From: Terebella lapidaria
Lineage: Eukaryota > Annelida > Polychaeta > Terebellida > Terebellidae
Direction of reading: 5' to 3'
NCBI GenBank assembly: GCA_949152475.1
Contig: OX424563.1
Location: 41,054,120-41,118,119 of the forward strand
Length of the DNA stretch: 64,000 nucleotides
Shown one piece after another: positions 39,481 through 53,804 of the stretch. The notes beneath the pieces were generated by a model. That model saw only the letters and a program-made list of their open reading frames with translations. It ran no database searches and was not told the DNA's origin. How positions within the stretch are numbered: the first letter of the stretch is position 1; each line of letters opens with the position of its first letter. The translations under genes and the position numbers were made by a program.

Positions 39481-41574
39481 CATGCGATGCTCCACCGTAA
39501 GATGGACATGTGACGCTCCACCGCACGATGGACATGCGACGCTCCTTCGTACGATGGACATGGGACGCTCCACCGTACGATTGATATGCGATGTTCCACC
39601 GTACGATGGACATGTGATGCTCCACCGTACGATGGACATGGGACGCTCCAATGTACGATGGACATGGGAGGCTCCACCGTACGATGGACATGTGACAATC
39701 CACCGTACGATGGACATCTGACGCTCCTCCGTACGATGGACATGCGACGCTCCACTGTACGATGGACTTGTGACGCTCCACCGTACGATGGACATGCGAC
39801 ACTCCATCGTACGATGGACATCTGACGCTCCTCCGTACGATGGACATGCGACGCTCCACTGTACGATGGACTTGTGACGCTCCACCGTACGATGGACATG
39901 CGACACTCCATCGTACGATGGACTAGCGACACTCCACCGTAAGATGGACATGTGACGCTCCACCGTACGATGGACATGCGACGCTCCATCGTACGATGGA
40001 CATGGGATGCTCTATCGTATGATGGACTATCGATGCTCCACCGTAAGATGGACATGTGACGCCCCACCGTATGATGGACATGCGACGCTCCATCGTACGA
40101 TGGACATGGGATGCTCCACCGTACGATTTACATGTGATGCTCCACCGTACGATGGACATGTGACGCTCCACTGTACGATTTACATGCGATGCTCCACCGT
40201 ACGATGGACCTGTGATGCTCCACCGTACGATGGACATCTGACGCTCCACCGTACGATAGACATGCGATGCTCCACCATACGATGGACATGTGACGCTCCA
40301 CTGTACGATGGACATGTGACGCTCCACCGTATGATGGACATGCAAGGCTCCACTGTACAATGGACATGTGACGCTCCACCGTACGATGGACATGCGACGC
40401 TCCACCGTATGATGGACATGCAACGCTCCATCGTACGATGGACATGTGACGCTCCACCATACGACGGACATCTGACGCTCCACCGTACGATGGACATGCG
40501 ATGCTCCAATGTACGATGGACATGTGACGCTCCACCGTATGATTGACATGCAAGGCTCCACTGTAAAATGGACATGTGACGCTCCACCATACGATGGACA
40601 TGCGACGCTCCATCGTACGATGGACTAGCGACACTCCACCGTAAGATGGACATGCGACGCTCCACCGTACGATGGACATGCGACGCTCCATCGTACGATG
40701 GACATGGGATGCTCTATCGTATGATGGACTATCGGTGCTCCACCGTAAGATTTACATGTGACGCCCCACCGTATGATGGACATGCGACGCTCCATCGTAC
40801 GATGGACATGGGATGCTCCACCGTATGATGGACATGTGACGCTCCACCGTACGATTTACATGCGATGCTCCACCATACGATGGACATGTGACGCTCCACT
40901 GTACGATGGACATGTGACGCTCCACCGTATGATGGACATGCAAGGCTCCACTGTACAATGGACATGTGACGCTCCACCGTACGATGGACATGCGACGCTC
41001 CAACGTATGATGGACATGCAACGCTCCATCGTACGATGGACATGTGACGCTCCACCATACGATGGACATCTGACGCTCCACCGTACGATGGACATGCGAT
41101 GCTCCACTGTACGATGGACATGTGACGCCCCACAGTATGATTGACATGCAAGGCTCCACTGTACGATGGACATGTGACGCTCCACCGTATGATTGACATG
41201 CAAGGCTACACCGTAAAATGGACATGTGACGCTCCACCATACGATGGACATGCGACGCTCCATCGTACGATGGACATGGGATGCTCCACCGTACGATGGA
41301 CATCTGATGCTCCACCATACGATGGACATGTGACACTCCGCTGTACGATGGACATGTGACGCTCCACCATATGATGGACATGTGACACTCCGCTGTACGA
41401 TGGACATGTGACGCTCCACCATATGATGGACATGCGATGCTCCACCATACAATGGACATGCGACGCTCAAATGTACGATGGACATATGACGCTCCACCGT
41501 ACGATGGACATGAGACGCTCCATCGGATGATGGCCTAGTGACGCTCCAGCGTAAGATGGACATGCGATGCTCCA

Positions 41575-42560
41575 CCGTACGATGGACATGTGACGCTCCA
41601 CCGTACGATGGACATGGGACGCTCCAATGTACGATGGACATGCAACGCTCCACTGTATGATGGACATGCGATGCTCAACTGTACGATTAACATGTGACGC
41701 TCCACCGTATGATGGACATGCGAGGCTCCACCGTACGATGGACATGGGATGCTCCTCCGTATGATGGACATGTGATGCTCCACCGTACGATGGACATGTG
41801 ACGCTCCACCGTACGATGGACATGCGAATCTCAACTGTACGATGGACATGTGACGCTCCACTGCACGATGGACATGCGACGCTCCATCGTATGATGGACA
41901 TGTGATGCTCCACCGTACGATGGACATGCGACGCTTTATCGTACGATGGACATGTGACGCTCCACCGTACGATCGACATGCGATGCTTCACAGTACGATG
42001 GACATGTGATGCTCCACCGTACGATGGACATCTCATACTCCATCATACGATGGACATGCGATGCTCCACCGTACGATAGACATGTGATGCTCCATTGTAC
42101 GATGGACATCTGACGCTCCACCGTACAATGGATATGTGATGCTCCACCGTACGATGGACATGGGATGCTCCACCGTATGGTGGACAGCGACACTCCACTG
42201 TACGATGGACATGTGATGCTCCACCGTACGATGGACATGGGATGCTCCTCCGTATGATGGACATGTGATGCTCCACCGTACGATGGACATGTGACGCTCC
42301 ACCGTACGATGGACATGCGAATCTCAACTGTACGATGGACATGTGACGCTCCACTGCACGATGGACATGCGACGCTCCATCGTATGATGGACATGTGATG
42401 CTCCACCGTACGATGGACATGCGACGCTTTATCGTACGATGGACATGTGACGCTCCACCGTACGATCGACATGCGATGCTTCACAGTACGATGGACATGT
42501 GATGCTCCACCGTACGATGGACATCTCATGCTCCATCATACGATGGACATGCGATGCTCC
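41575..42560. repeat. Local tandem duplication of about 493 bp
   Basis: The variant order ending near 42.04 kb recurs ending near 42.53 kb, an offset of 493 bp, close to 19 monomers. The first boundaries are approximate, and the inner part differs between the copies. Confidence 0.65.
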
Positions 42561-43724
42561 ACCGTACGATAGACATGTGATGCTCCATTGTACGATGGAC
42601 ATCTGACGCTCCACCGTACAATGGATATGTGATGCTCCACCGTACGATGGACATGGGACGCTCCACCGTATGGTGGACAGCGACACTCCACTGTACGATG
42701 GACATGTGATGCTCCACCGTACGATGGACATGTGATGCTCCACCGTACGATGGACATGCGATACTCCACCATACGATGGACATGTGACGCTCCACTGTAC
42801 GATGGACATGTGACGCTCCACCGTATGATGGACATGCAAGGCTCCACGGTACAATGGACATGTGACGCTCCACCGTACGATGGACATGGGACGCTCCACC
42901 GTATAATGGACATGTGACGCTCCACCGTACGATGGACATGTGACGCTCCTCCATATGATGGACATGCGAGGCTCCACCGTAAGATGGACATGTGACGCTC
43001 CACCATACGATGGACATGCGACGCTCCATCGTACGATGGACATGGGATGCTCCACCGTAAGATGGACATGCGATGCTCCACCGTACGATGGACATGCGTT
43101 GCTCCACCGTACGATGGACATGTGATGCTCCACCGTACGATGGACATCTGACGCTCCACCGTACGATAGACATGCGATGCTCCACTGTATGATGGACATG
43201 CAAAGCTCCACTGTACGACGGACATGTGACGCTCCACCGTACGATGGACATGCGACGCTCCATCGTGCGATGGACATGCGATGCTCCATCGTGCGATGGA
43301 CATGCGACGCTCCATCGTACGATGGACATGCGATGCTCCACTGTACGATGGACATGGAACGCTCCACCATACGATGGACATCTGACGCTCCACCGTACGA
43401 TGGACATGCGATGCTCCAATGTACGATGGACATGTGATGCTCAACCGTACGATGGACATGTGATGCTCCACCGTATGATGGAAATGCAAGGCTCCACGGT
43501 ACAATGGACATGTGACGCTCCAACGCACGATGGACATGCGATGCTCCATCGTACGATGGACATGGGACGCTCCACCGTACGATGGACATGCGATGCTCCA
43601 CTGTACGATGGACATGTGACGCTCCACCGTACGATTGACATGCGAGGCTCCACTGTACAATGGACATCTGACGCTCCACCGTACGATGGACATGCGATTC
43701 TCCACTGTACGATGGAAATGTGAC

Positions 43725-45250
43725 GCTCCACCGAACGATGGACATGCAACGCTCCATCGTACGATGGGCTAGCGACGCTCCACCGTAAGATGGACATGCG
43801 ACGCTCCATGTACGATGGACATGTGACGCTCCACCGTACGATTGACATGTGACGCTCCACCGTATGATCGACATGCGACGCTCCATGTACGATGGACATG
43901 TGACGCTCCACCGTACGATTGACATGTGACACTCCACCGTATGGGGGACATGTGATGCTCCACCATACGATGGACATCTGACGCTCCACCATACGATGGA
44001 CATGCGATGCTCCACTGTACGATGGACATGTGACGCTCTACCGTATGATTGACATGCAAGGCTCCACAGTGACTGTACGATGGACATGTGACGCTCCACC
44101 GTACGATGGACATGCGACGCTCCACTGTATGATGGACATGCGATGCTTTACTGTACAATGGACATGTGACACTCCACCGTATGGGGGACATGTGACGCTC
44201 CACCATACGATGGACATGCGATGCTCCACTGTACGATGGACATGTGACGCTCTACCGTATGATTGACATGTGACGCTCCACCGTATGATCGACATGCGAT
44301 GCTTCACAGTACGATGGACATGTGATGCTCCACCGTACGATGGACATCTCATGCTCCATCATATGATGGACATGCGATGCTCCACCGTACGATAGACTTG
44401 TGATGCTCCATTGTACGATGGACATCTGACGCTCCACCGTACAATTTATATGCGATGCTCCACCGTACGATGGACATGGGACGCTCCACCGTATGGTGGA
44501 CATGCGACACTCCACTGTACGATGGACATGTGATGCTCCACCGTACGATGGACATGTGATGCTCCACCGTACGATGGACATGCGATACTCCACCATACGA
44601 TGGACATGTGACGCTCCACTGTACGATGGACATGTGACGCTCCACCGTATGATGGACATGCAAGGCTCCACTGTACAATGGACATGTGACGCTCCACCGT
44701 ACGATGGACATGGGACGCTCCACCGTATAATGGACATGTGACGCTCCACCGTACGATGGACATGTGACGCTCCTCCATATGATGGACATGCGAGGCTCCA
44801 CCGTAAGATGGACATGTGACGCTCCACCAGACGATGAACATGCGACGCTCCATCGTACGATGGACATGGGATGCTCCACCGTACGATGGACATGCGATGC
44901 TCCACCGTACGATGGACATGCGTTGCTCCACCGTACGATGGACATGTGAGGCTCCACCGTACGATGGACATCTGACGCTCCACCGTACGATAGACATGCG
45001 ATGCTCCACTGTATGATGGACATGCAAAGCTCCACCGTATGATGGACATGCAAAGCTCCACCGTACGATGGACATGCGACGCTCCATCGTGCGATGGACA
45101 TGCGACGCTCCATCGTACGATGGACATGCGATGCTCCACTGTACGATGGACATGGGATGCTCCACTGTACGATGGACATGGGACGCTCCACCATACGATG
45201 GACATCTGACGCTCCACCGTACGATGGACATGCGATGCTCCAATGTACGA
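43725..45250. repeat. Block E copy 2
   Basis: Partner of 35100-36620 at an offset of 8,625 bp. It carries one extra monomer with CATGCAAAGCTCC near 45.03 kb compared with its partner. Confidence 0.85.
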
Positions 45251-48200
45251 TGGACATGCGATGCTCCACCGTACAATGGACATGCGACGCTCAAATGTAC
45301 GATGGACATATGACGCTCCACCGTACGATGGACATGAGACGCTCCATCGGATGATGGCCTAGTGACGCTCCATCATAAGATGGACATGCGACGCTCCACC
45401 GTACGATGGACATGCGATGCTCCACGTAAGATGGACATGTGACGCTCCACCGTTCGATGGACATGGGATGCTCCACCGTACCATGGACAAGCGATGCTCC
45501 ACATACGATGGACATGTGACGCCCCACCGTACGATCGACATGCGATGCTCCACCATACGATGGACATGTGATGCTCCACCGTACGATGGACATGGGACGC
45601 TCCACCGTACGATCGACATGCGATGCTCCACCGTAAGATGGACATGTGACGCTCCACAATACGATGGACATGGGACGCTCCATCATACGATGGACATGTG
45701 ATGCTCCACCATACGATCGACATGCGATGCTCCACCGTATGATCGACATGTAATGTTCCACTGTACGATGGACATGTGACGCTCCACCGTTCGATGGACA
45801 TGGGATGCTCCACCGTACCATGGACATGCGATGCTCCACATACGATGGACATGTGACGCCCCACCGTACGATGGACATGCGACGCTCCACCGTACGATGG
45901 ACATGCGACGCTCCTTCGTACGATGGACATGTGACGCTCCACCGTACGATGGACATGCGACGCTCCTTCGTACGATGGACATGGGACGCTCCACCGTACG
46001 ATCGACATGCGATGCTCCACCGTAAGATGGACATGTGAAGCTCCACCGTACGATGGACATGCGACGCTCCACAGTACGATGGACATGTGACGCTCCACCG
46101 TACGATGGACATGCGAGGCTCCACCGTAAGATGGACATGTGACGCTCCACCGTACGATGGACATGCGATGCTCCATCGTACGATGGACATGGGATGCTCC
46201 ACCGTATGATGGACATGTGACGCTCCACCGTATGATGGACATGCGATGCTCAATCGTACGATGGACATGCGATGCTCAATCGTACGATGGACATGGCATG
46301 CTCCACCGTATGATTGACATGCAAGGCTACACCGTAAAATGGACATGTGACGCTCCACCATACGATGGACATGCGACGCTCCACCATACGATGGACATGC
46401 GACGCTCCATCGTACGATGGACATGGGATGCTCTACCGTACGATGGACATCTGATGCTCCACCATACGATGGACATGTGACACTCCGCTGTACGATGGAC
46501 ATGTGACGCTCCACCATATGATGGACATGCGATGCTCCACCGTACAATGGACATGCGACGCTCAAATGTACGATGGACATATGACGCTCCACCGTACGAT
46601 GGACATGAGACGCTCCATCGGATGATGGCCTAGTGACGCTCCATCATAAGATGGACATGTGACGCTCCACCGTACGATGGACATGCGATGCTCCACGTAC
46701 GATGGACATGTGACGCCCCATCGTACGAAGGACATGCGACACTCAACTGTATGATGGACATGCGATGCTTTACTGTACAATGGACACGTGATGCTCCACC
46801 GTACGATGGACATGTGATGCTCCATCGTACGATGGACTAGGGAAGCTCCACCGTAAGATATGGGACGCTTCACAGTACGATGGACATGGGACGCTCCATC
46901 ATAGGATGGACATGTGATGCTCCACTGTACGATGGACATCTGACGCTCCACCATACGATGGACATGCGATGATCCACTGTACGAAGGACATGTGACGCTC
47001 CACCGTACGATGGACATGTGACACTCCATCGTACGATGGACTAGCGATTCTCCATCGTAAGATGGACATGCGACGCTCCACGTACATGTGATGCTCCACC
47101 GTACGATGGACATCCGACGCTCCACTGTATGATGGACATGCAATGCACCACCGTATGATGGACATGCGAGACTCCACCTTACGATGGACATGTGACAATC
47201 CACCGTACGATGGACATCTGACGCTCCTCCGTACGATGGACAAGCGACGCTCCACTGTACGATGGACATGTGACGCTCCACCGTACGATGGACATGCGAC
47301 GCTCCATCGTACGATGGACTAGCGACACTCCACCGTAAGATGGACATGCGACGCTCCACCGTACGATGGACATCTGACGCTCCTCCGTACGATGGACAAG
47401 CGACGCTCCACTGTACGATGGACATGTGACGCTCCACCGTTAGATGGACATGCGACGCTCCATCGTACGATGGACATGCGACGCTCCACCGTACAATGGA
47501 CATGAGACGCTCCATCGCAGGATGGACATGCGACGCTCCACCGTACGAAGGACATGCGATGCTCCACCGTACGATGGAAATGCGACGCTCCATCGTACGA
47601 TGGACATGTGACGCTCCACCGTACGATGGACATGCGACGCTCCACTGTATGATGGACATGCGATGCTTTACTGTACAATGGACACGTTACGCTCAACCGT
47701 AAGATGGACATGCGATGCTCCACAGTACGATGGACATGGGACGCTCCATCATACGATGGACATGTGACGCTCCACCGTACGATGGACATGCGACGCTCCA
47801 CTGTATGATGGACAGGCGATGCTTTACTGTACAATGGACACGTTACGCTCAACCGTAAGATGGACATGCGATGCTCCACAGTACGATGGACATGGGACGC
47901 TCCATCATACGATGGACATGTGACGCTCCACCGTACGATGGACATGCGACGCTCCACCGTACGATGGACATGCGACGTTCCTTCGTACGATGGACATGGG
48001 ACGCTCCACCGTACGATCGACATGCGATGCTCCTTCGTACGATGGACATGGGACGCTCCACCGTACGATGGACATCTGACGCTCCACCGTACGATGGACA
48101 TCTGACGCTCCACCGTACGATGGACATGCTATGCTCCACCGTACGATCGACATGCGATGCTCCACCGTACGATGGACATCTGACGCTCCACCGTGCGATG

Positions 48201-48830
48201 GACATGCTATGCTCCACCGCACGATGGACATGTGATGCTCCACCGTTCGATGGACATGGGACGCTCCACCGAATGATGGACATGCGAGGCTCCACCATAA
48301 GATGGACATGCGACGCTCCACCGTACGATGGATATGCGACGCTCCACCGTACGATGGACATGTGACGATCCACCGAAGGATGGACATGCGAGGCTCCACT
48401 GTAAGATGGACATGTTACGCTCCACCGTACGATGGACATGGGATGCTCCACCGTATGATGGACATGTGACACTCCACTGTACGATGGATATGCGATGCAC
48501 CACCGTACGATGGACATGTGATGTTCCACCGAACGATGGACATCTGACGCTCCACCGTAGGATGGACATGTGACGCTCCACCGTACGATGGACATGGGAC
48601 GCTCCACCGTACGATGGACATGTGACGCTCCACCGTACGATGGACATGGGACGCTCCATCGTACGATGGACATGTGACGCTCCACCGTACGATGGACATG
48701 TGACGCTCCACCGTAAGATGGACATGAGACGCTCCACTGTACGATGGACATGCGACGCTCCTTCGTACGATGGACATGGGATGCTCCACCGTAAGATGGA
48801 CATGAGACGCTCCACTGTACGATGGACATG
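45250..48830. repeat. Block X copy 1: very recent 3.6-kb duplication
   Basis: Matches 50224-53804 at a constant offset of 4,974 bp. In the parts I compared I noticed only about three substitutions and no length change. The offset is not a multiple of 26, because the interval contains monomers of irregular length. Confidence 0.92.
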
Positions 48831-50590
48831 CGATGCTCCACTGTACGATGGACATGGGATGCTCCACCGTATATCGGACATGTGATGCTCCACCGTACGA
48901 TGGACATGGGACGCTCCATGGTACGATGGACATGTGACGCTCCACCCATCGATGGACATGCTATGCTCCACCGTACGATGGACATGTGACGCTCCAACGT
49001 ACGATGGACATGGGACGCTCCACCGTAGGATGGACATGTGACGCTCCACCGTACGATGGACATGTGACGCTCCACCGTAAGATGGACATGAGACGCTCCA
49101 CTGTACGATGGACATGCGACGCTCCATCGTACAATGTACTAGCGATGCTCCACCGTAAGATGGACATGTGACGCTCCACCGTACGATGGACATGCGACGC
49201 TCCACTGTATGATGGACATGCGATGCTTTACTGTACAATGGACACGTTACGCTTAACCGTAAGATGGACATGTGACGCTCCACCGTACGATGGACATGCG
49301 ACGCTTCTTCGTACGATGGACATGGGACGCTCCACCGTACGATCGACATGCGATGGTCCACCGTACGATGGACATGTGATGCTCCACCGTACGATGGACA
49401 TGGGACTCTCCAATGTACGATGGACATGTGACGCTCCACTGTACGATGGACATGCGATGCTCCACGGTACGATGAACATGTGACGCTCAACCGTATGATG
49501 AACATGTGACGCTCCACCGTATGATGGACATGCGAGGCTCCACCGTACGATGAACATGGGTGCTCCATCGTACGATGGACATGCGACGCTCCACCGTACG
49601 ATGGACTAGCGAAGCTCCACCGTAAGATGGACATGGGACGCTCCATCGTACGATGGACACGTGACGCTCCACCGTACGATGGACTAGCGAAGCTCCACCG
49701 TAAGATGGACATGTGACGCTCCACAATACGATGGACATGGGACGCTCCATCATACGATGGACATGTGATGCTCCACCATACGATCAACATGCGATGCTCC
49801 ACCGTACGATCGACATGTGATGCTCCACTGTACGATGGACAGGTGACGCTCCAACGTTCGATGGACATGGGATGCTCCACCGTACCATGGACATGCGATG
49901 CTCCACATACGATGGACATGTGACGCCCCACCGTACGATGGACATGCGACGCTCCACCGTACGATGGACATGCGACGCTCCACCGTATGATTGACATGCA
50001 AGGCTACACCGTAAAATGGACATGTGACGCTCCACCATACGATGGACATGCGATGCTCCATCGTACGATGGACATGGGATGCTCTACCGTACGATGGACA
50101 TCTGATGCTCCACCATACGATGGACATGTGACACTCCGCTGTACGATGGACATGTGACGCTCCACCATATGATGGACATGTGACACTCCGCTGTACGATG
50201 GACATGTGACGCTCCACCATATGATGGACATGCGATGCTCCACCGTACAATGGACATGCGACGCTCAAATGTACGATGGACATATGACGCTCCACCGTAC
50301 GATGGACATGAGACGCTCCATCGGATGATGGCCTAGTGACGCTCCATCATAAGATGGACATGCGACGCTCCACCGTACGATGGACATGCGATGCTCCACG
50401 TAAGATGGACATGTGACGCTCCACCGTTCGATGGACATGGGATGCTCCACCGTACCATGGACAAGCGATGCTCCACATACGATGGACATGTGACGCCCCA
50501 CCGTACGATCGACATGCGATGCTCCACCATACGATGGACATGTGATGCTCCACCGTACGATGGACATGGGACGCTCCACCGTACGATCGA
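48720..50590. repeat. Block Y copy 2
   Basis: Matches 37610-39480 at an offset of 11,110 bp. It sits between the two X copies and overlaps the start of the second, so the array reads X, Y, X here. The matching part downstream of 37.6 kb is Y followed by the beginning of X. Confidence 0.88.
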
Positions 50591-53500
50591 CATGCGATGC
50601 TCCACCGTAAGATGGACATGTGACGCTCCACAATACGATGGACATGGGACGCTCCATCATACGATGGACATGTGATGCTCCACCATACGATCGACATGCG
50701 ATGCTCCACCGTATGATCGACATGTAATGTTCCACTGTACGATGGACATGTGACGCTCCACCGTTCGATGGACATGGGATGCTCCACCGTACCATGGACA
50801 TGCGATGCTCCACATACGATGGACATGTGACGCCCCACCGTACGATGGACATGCGACGCTCCACCGTACGATGGACATGCGACGCTCCTTCGTACGATGG
50901 ACATGTGACGCTCCACCGTACGATGGACATGCGACGCTCCTTCGTACGATGGACATGGGACGCTCCACCGTACGATCGACATGCGATGCTCCACCGTAAG
51001 ATGGACATGTGAAGCTCCACCGTACGATGGACATGCGACGCTCCACAGTACGATGGACATGTGACGCTCCACCGTACGATGGACATGCGAGGCTCCACCG
51101 TAAGATGGACATGTGACGCTCCACCGTACGATGGACATGCGATGCTCCATCGTACGATGGACATGGGATGCTCCACCGTATGATGGACATGTGACGCTCC
51201 ACCGTATGATGGACATGCGATGCTCAATCGTACGATGGACATGCGATGCTCAATCGTACGATGGACATGGCATGCTCCACCGTATGATTGACATGCAAGG
51301 CTACACCGTAAAATGGACATGTGACGCTCCACCATACGATGGACATGCGACGCTCCACCATACGATGGACATGCGACGCTCCATCGTACGATGGACATGG
51401 GATGCTCTACCGTACGATGGACATCTGATGCTCCACCATACGATGGACATGTGACACTCCGCTGTACGATGGACATGTGACGCTCCACCATATGATGGAC
51501 ATGCGATGCTCCACCGTACAATGGACATGCGACGCTCAAATGTACGATGGACATATGACGCTCCACCGTACGATGGACATGAGACGCTCCATCGGATGAT
51601 GGCCTAGTGACGCTCCATCATAAGATGGACATGCGACGCTCCACCGTACGATGGACATGCGATGCTCCACGTACGATGGACATGTGACGCCCCATCGTAC
51701 GAAGGACATGCGACACTCAACTGTATGATGGACATGCGATGCTTTACTGTACAATGGACACGTGATGCTCCACCGTACGATGGACATGTGATGCTCCATC
51801 GTACGATGGACTAGGGAAGCTCCACCGTAAGATATGGGACGCTTCACAGTACGATGGACATGGGACGCTCCATCATAGGATGGACATGTGATGCTCCACT
51901 GTACGATGGACATCTGACGCTCCACCATACGATGGACATGCGATGATCCACTGTACGAAGGACATGTGACGCTCCACCGTACGATGGACATGTGACACTC
52001 CATCGCACGATGGACTAGCGATTCTCCATCGTAAGATGGACATGCGACGCTCCACGTACATGTGATGCTCCACCGTACGATGGACATCCGACGCTCCACT
52101 GTATGATGGACATGCAATGCACCACCGTATGATGGACATGCGAGACTCCACCTTACGATGGACATGTGACAATCCACCGTACGATGGACATCTGACGCTC
52201 CTCCGTACGATGGACAAGCGACGCTCCACTGTACGATGGACATGTGACGCTCCACCGTACGATGGACATGCGACGCTCCATCGTACGATGGACTAGCGAC
52301 ACTCCACCGTAAGATGGACATGCGACGCTCCACCGTACGATGGACATCTGACGCTCCTCCGTACGATGGACAAGCGACGCTCCACTGTACGATGGACATG
52401 TGACGCTCCACCGTTAGATGGACATGCGACGCTCCATCGTACGATGGACATGCGACGCTCCACCGTACAATGGACATGAGACGCTCCATCGCAGGATGGA
52501 CATGCGACGCTCCACCGTACGAAGGACATGCGATGCTCCACCGTACGATGGAAATGCGACGCTCCATCGTACGATGGACATGTGACGCTCCACCGTACGA
52601 TGGACATGCGACGCTCCACTGTATGATGGACATGCGATGCTTTACTGTACAATGGACACGTTACGCTCAACCGTAAGATGGACATGCGATGCTCCACAGT
52701 ACGATGGACATGGGACGCTCCATCATACGATGGACATGTGACGCTCCACCGTACGATGGACATGCGACGCTCCACTGTATGATGGACAGGCGATGCTTTA
52801 CTGTACAATGGACACGTTACGCTCAACCGTAAGATGGACATGCGATGCTCCACAGTACGATGGACATGGGACGCTCCATCATACGATGGACATGTGACGC
52901 TCCACCGTACGATGGACATGCGACGCTCCACCGTACGATGGACATGCGACGTTCCTTCGTACGATGGACATGGGACGCTCCACCGTACGATCGACATGCG
53001 ATGCTCCTTCGTACGATGGACATGGGACGCTCCACCGTACGATGGACATCTGACGCTCCACCGTACGATGGACATCTGACGCTCCACCGTACGATGGACA
53101 TGCTATGCTCCACCGTACGATCGACATGCGATGCTCCACCGTACGATGGACATCTGACGCTCCACCGTGCGATGGACATGCTATGCTCCACCGCACGATG
53201 GACATGTGATGCTCCACCGTTCGATGGACATGGGACGCTCCACCGAATGATGGACATGCGAGGCTCCACCATAAGATGGACATGCGACGCTCCACCGTAC
53301 GATGGATATGCGACGCTCCACCGTACGATGGACATGTGACGATCCACCGAAGGATGGACATGCGAGGCTCCACTGTAAGATGGACATGTTACGCTCCACC
53401 GTACGATGGACATGGGATGCTCCACCGTATGATGGACATGTGACACTCCACTGTACGATGGATATGCGATGCACCACCGTACGATGGACATGTGATGTTC

Positions 53501-53804
53501 CACCGAACGATGGACATCTGACGCTCCACCGTAGGATGGACATGTGACGCTCCACCGTACGATGGACATGGGACGCTCCACCGTACGATGGACATGTGAC
53601 GCTCCACCGTACGATGGACATGGGACGCTCCATCGTACGATGGACATGTGACGCTCCACCGTACGATGGACATGTGACGCTCCACCGTAAGATGGACATG
53701 AGACGCTCCACTGTACGATGGACATGCGACGCTCCTTCGTACGATGGACATGGGATGCTCCACCGTAAGATGGACATGAGACGCTCCACTGTACGATGGA
53801 CATG
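50224..53804. repeat. Block X copy 2: very recent 3.6-kb duplication
   Basis: Near-identical partner of 45250-48830. The match ends near 53804, where the variant order switches. Confidence 0.92.
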
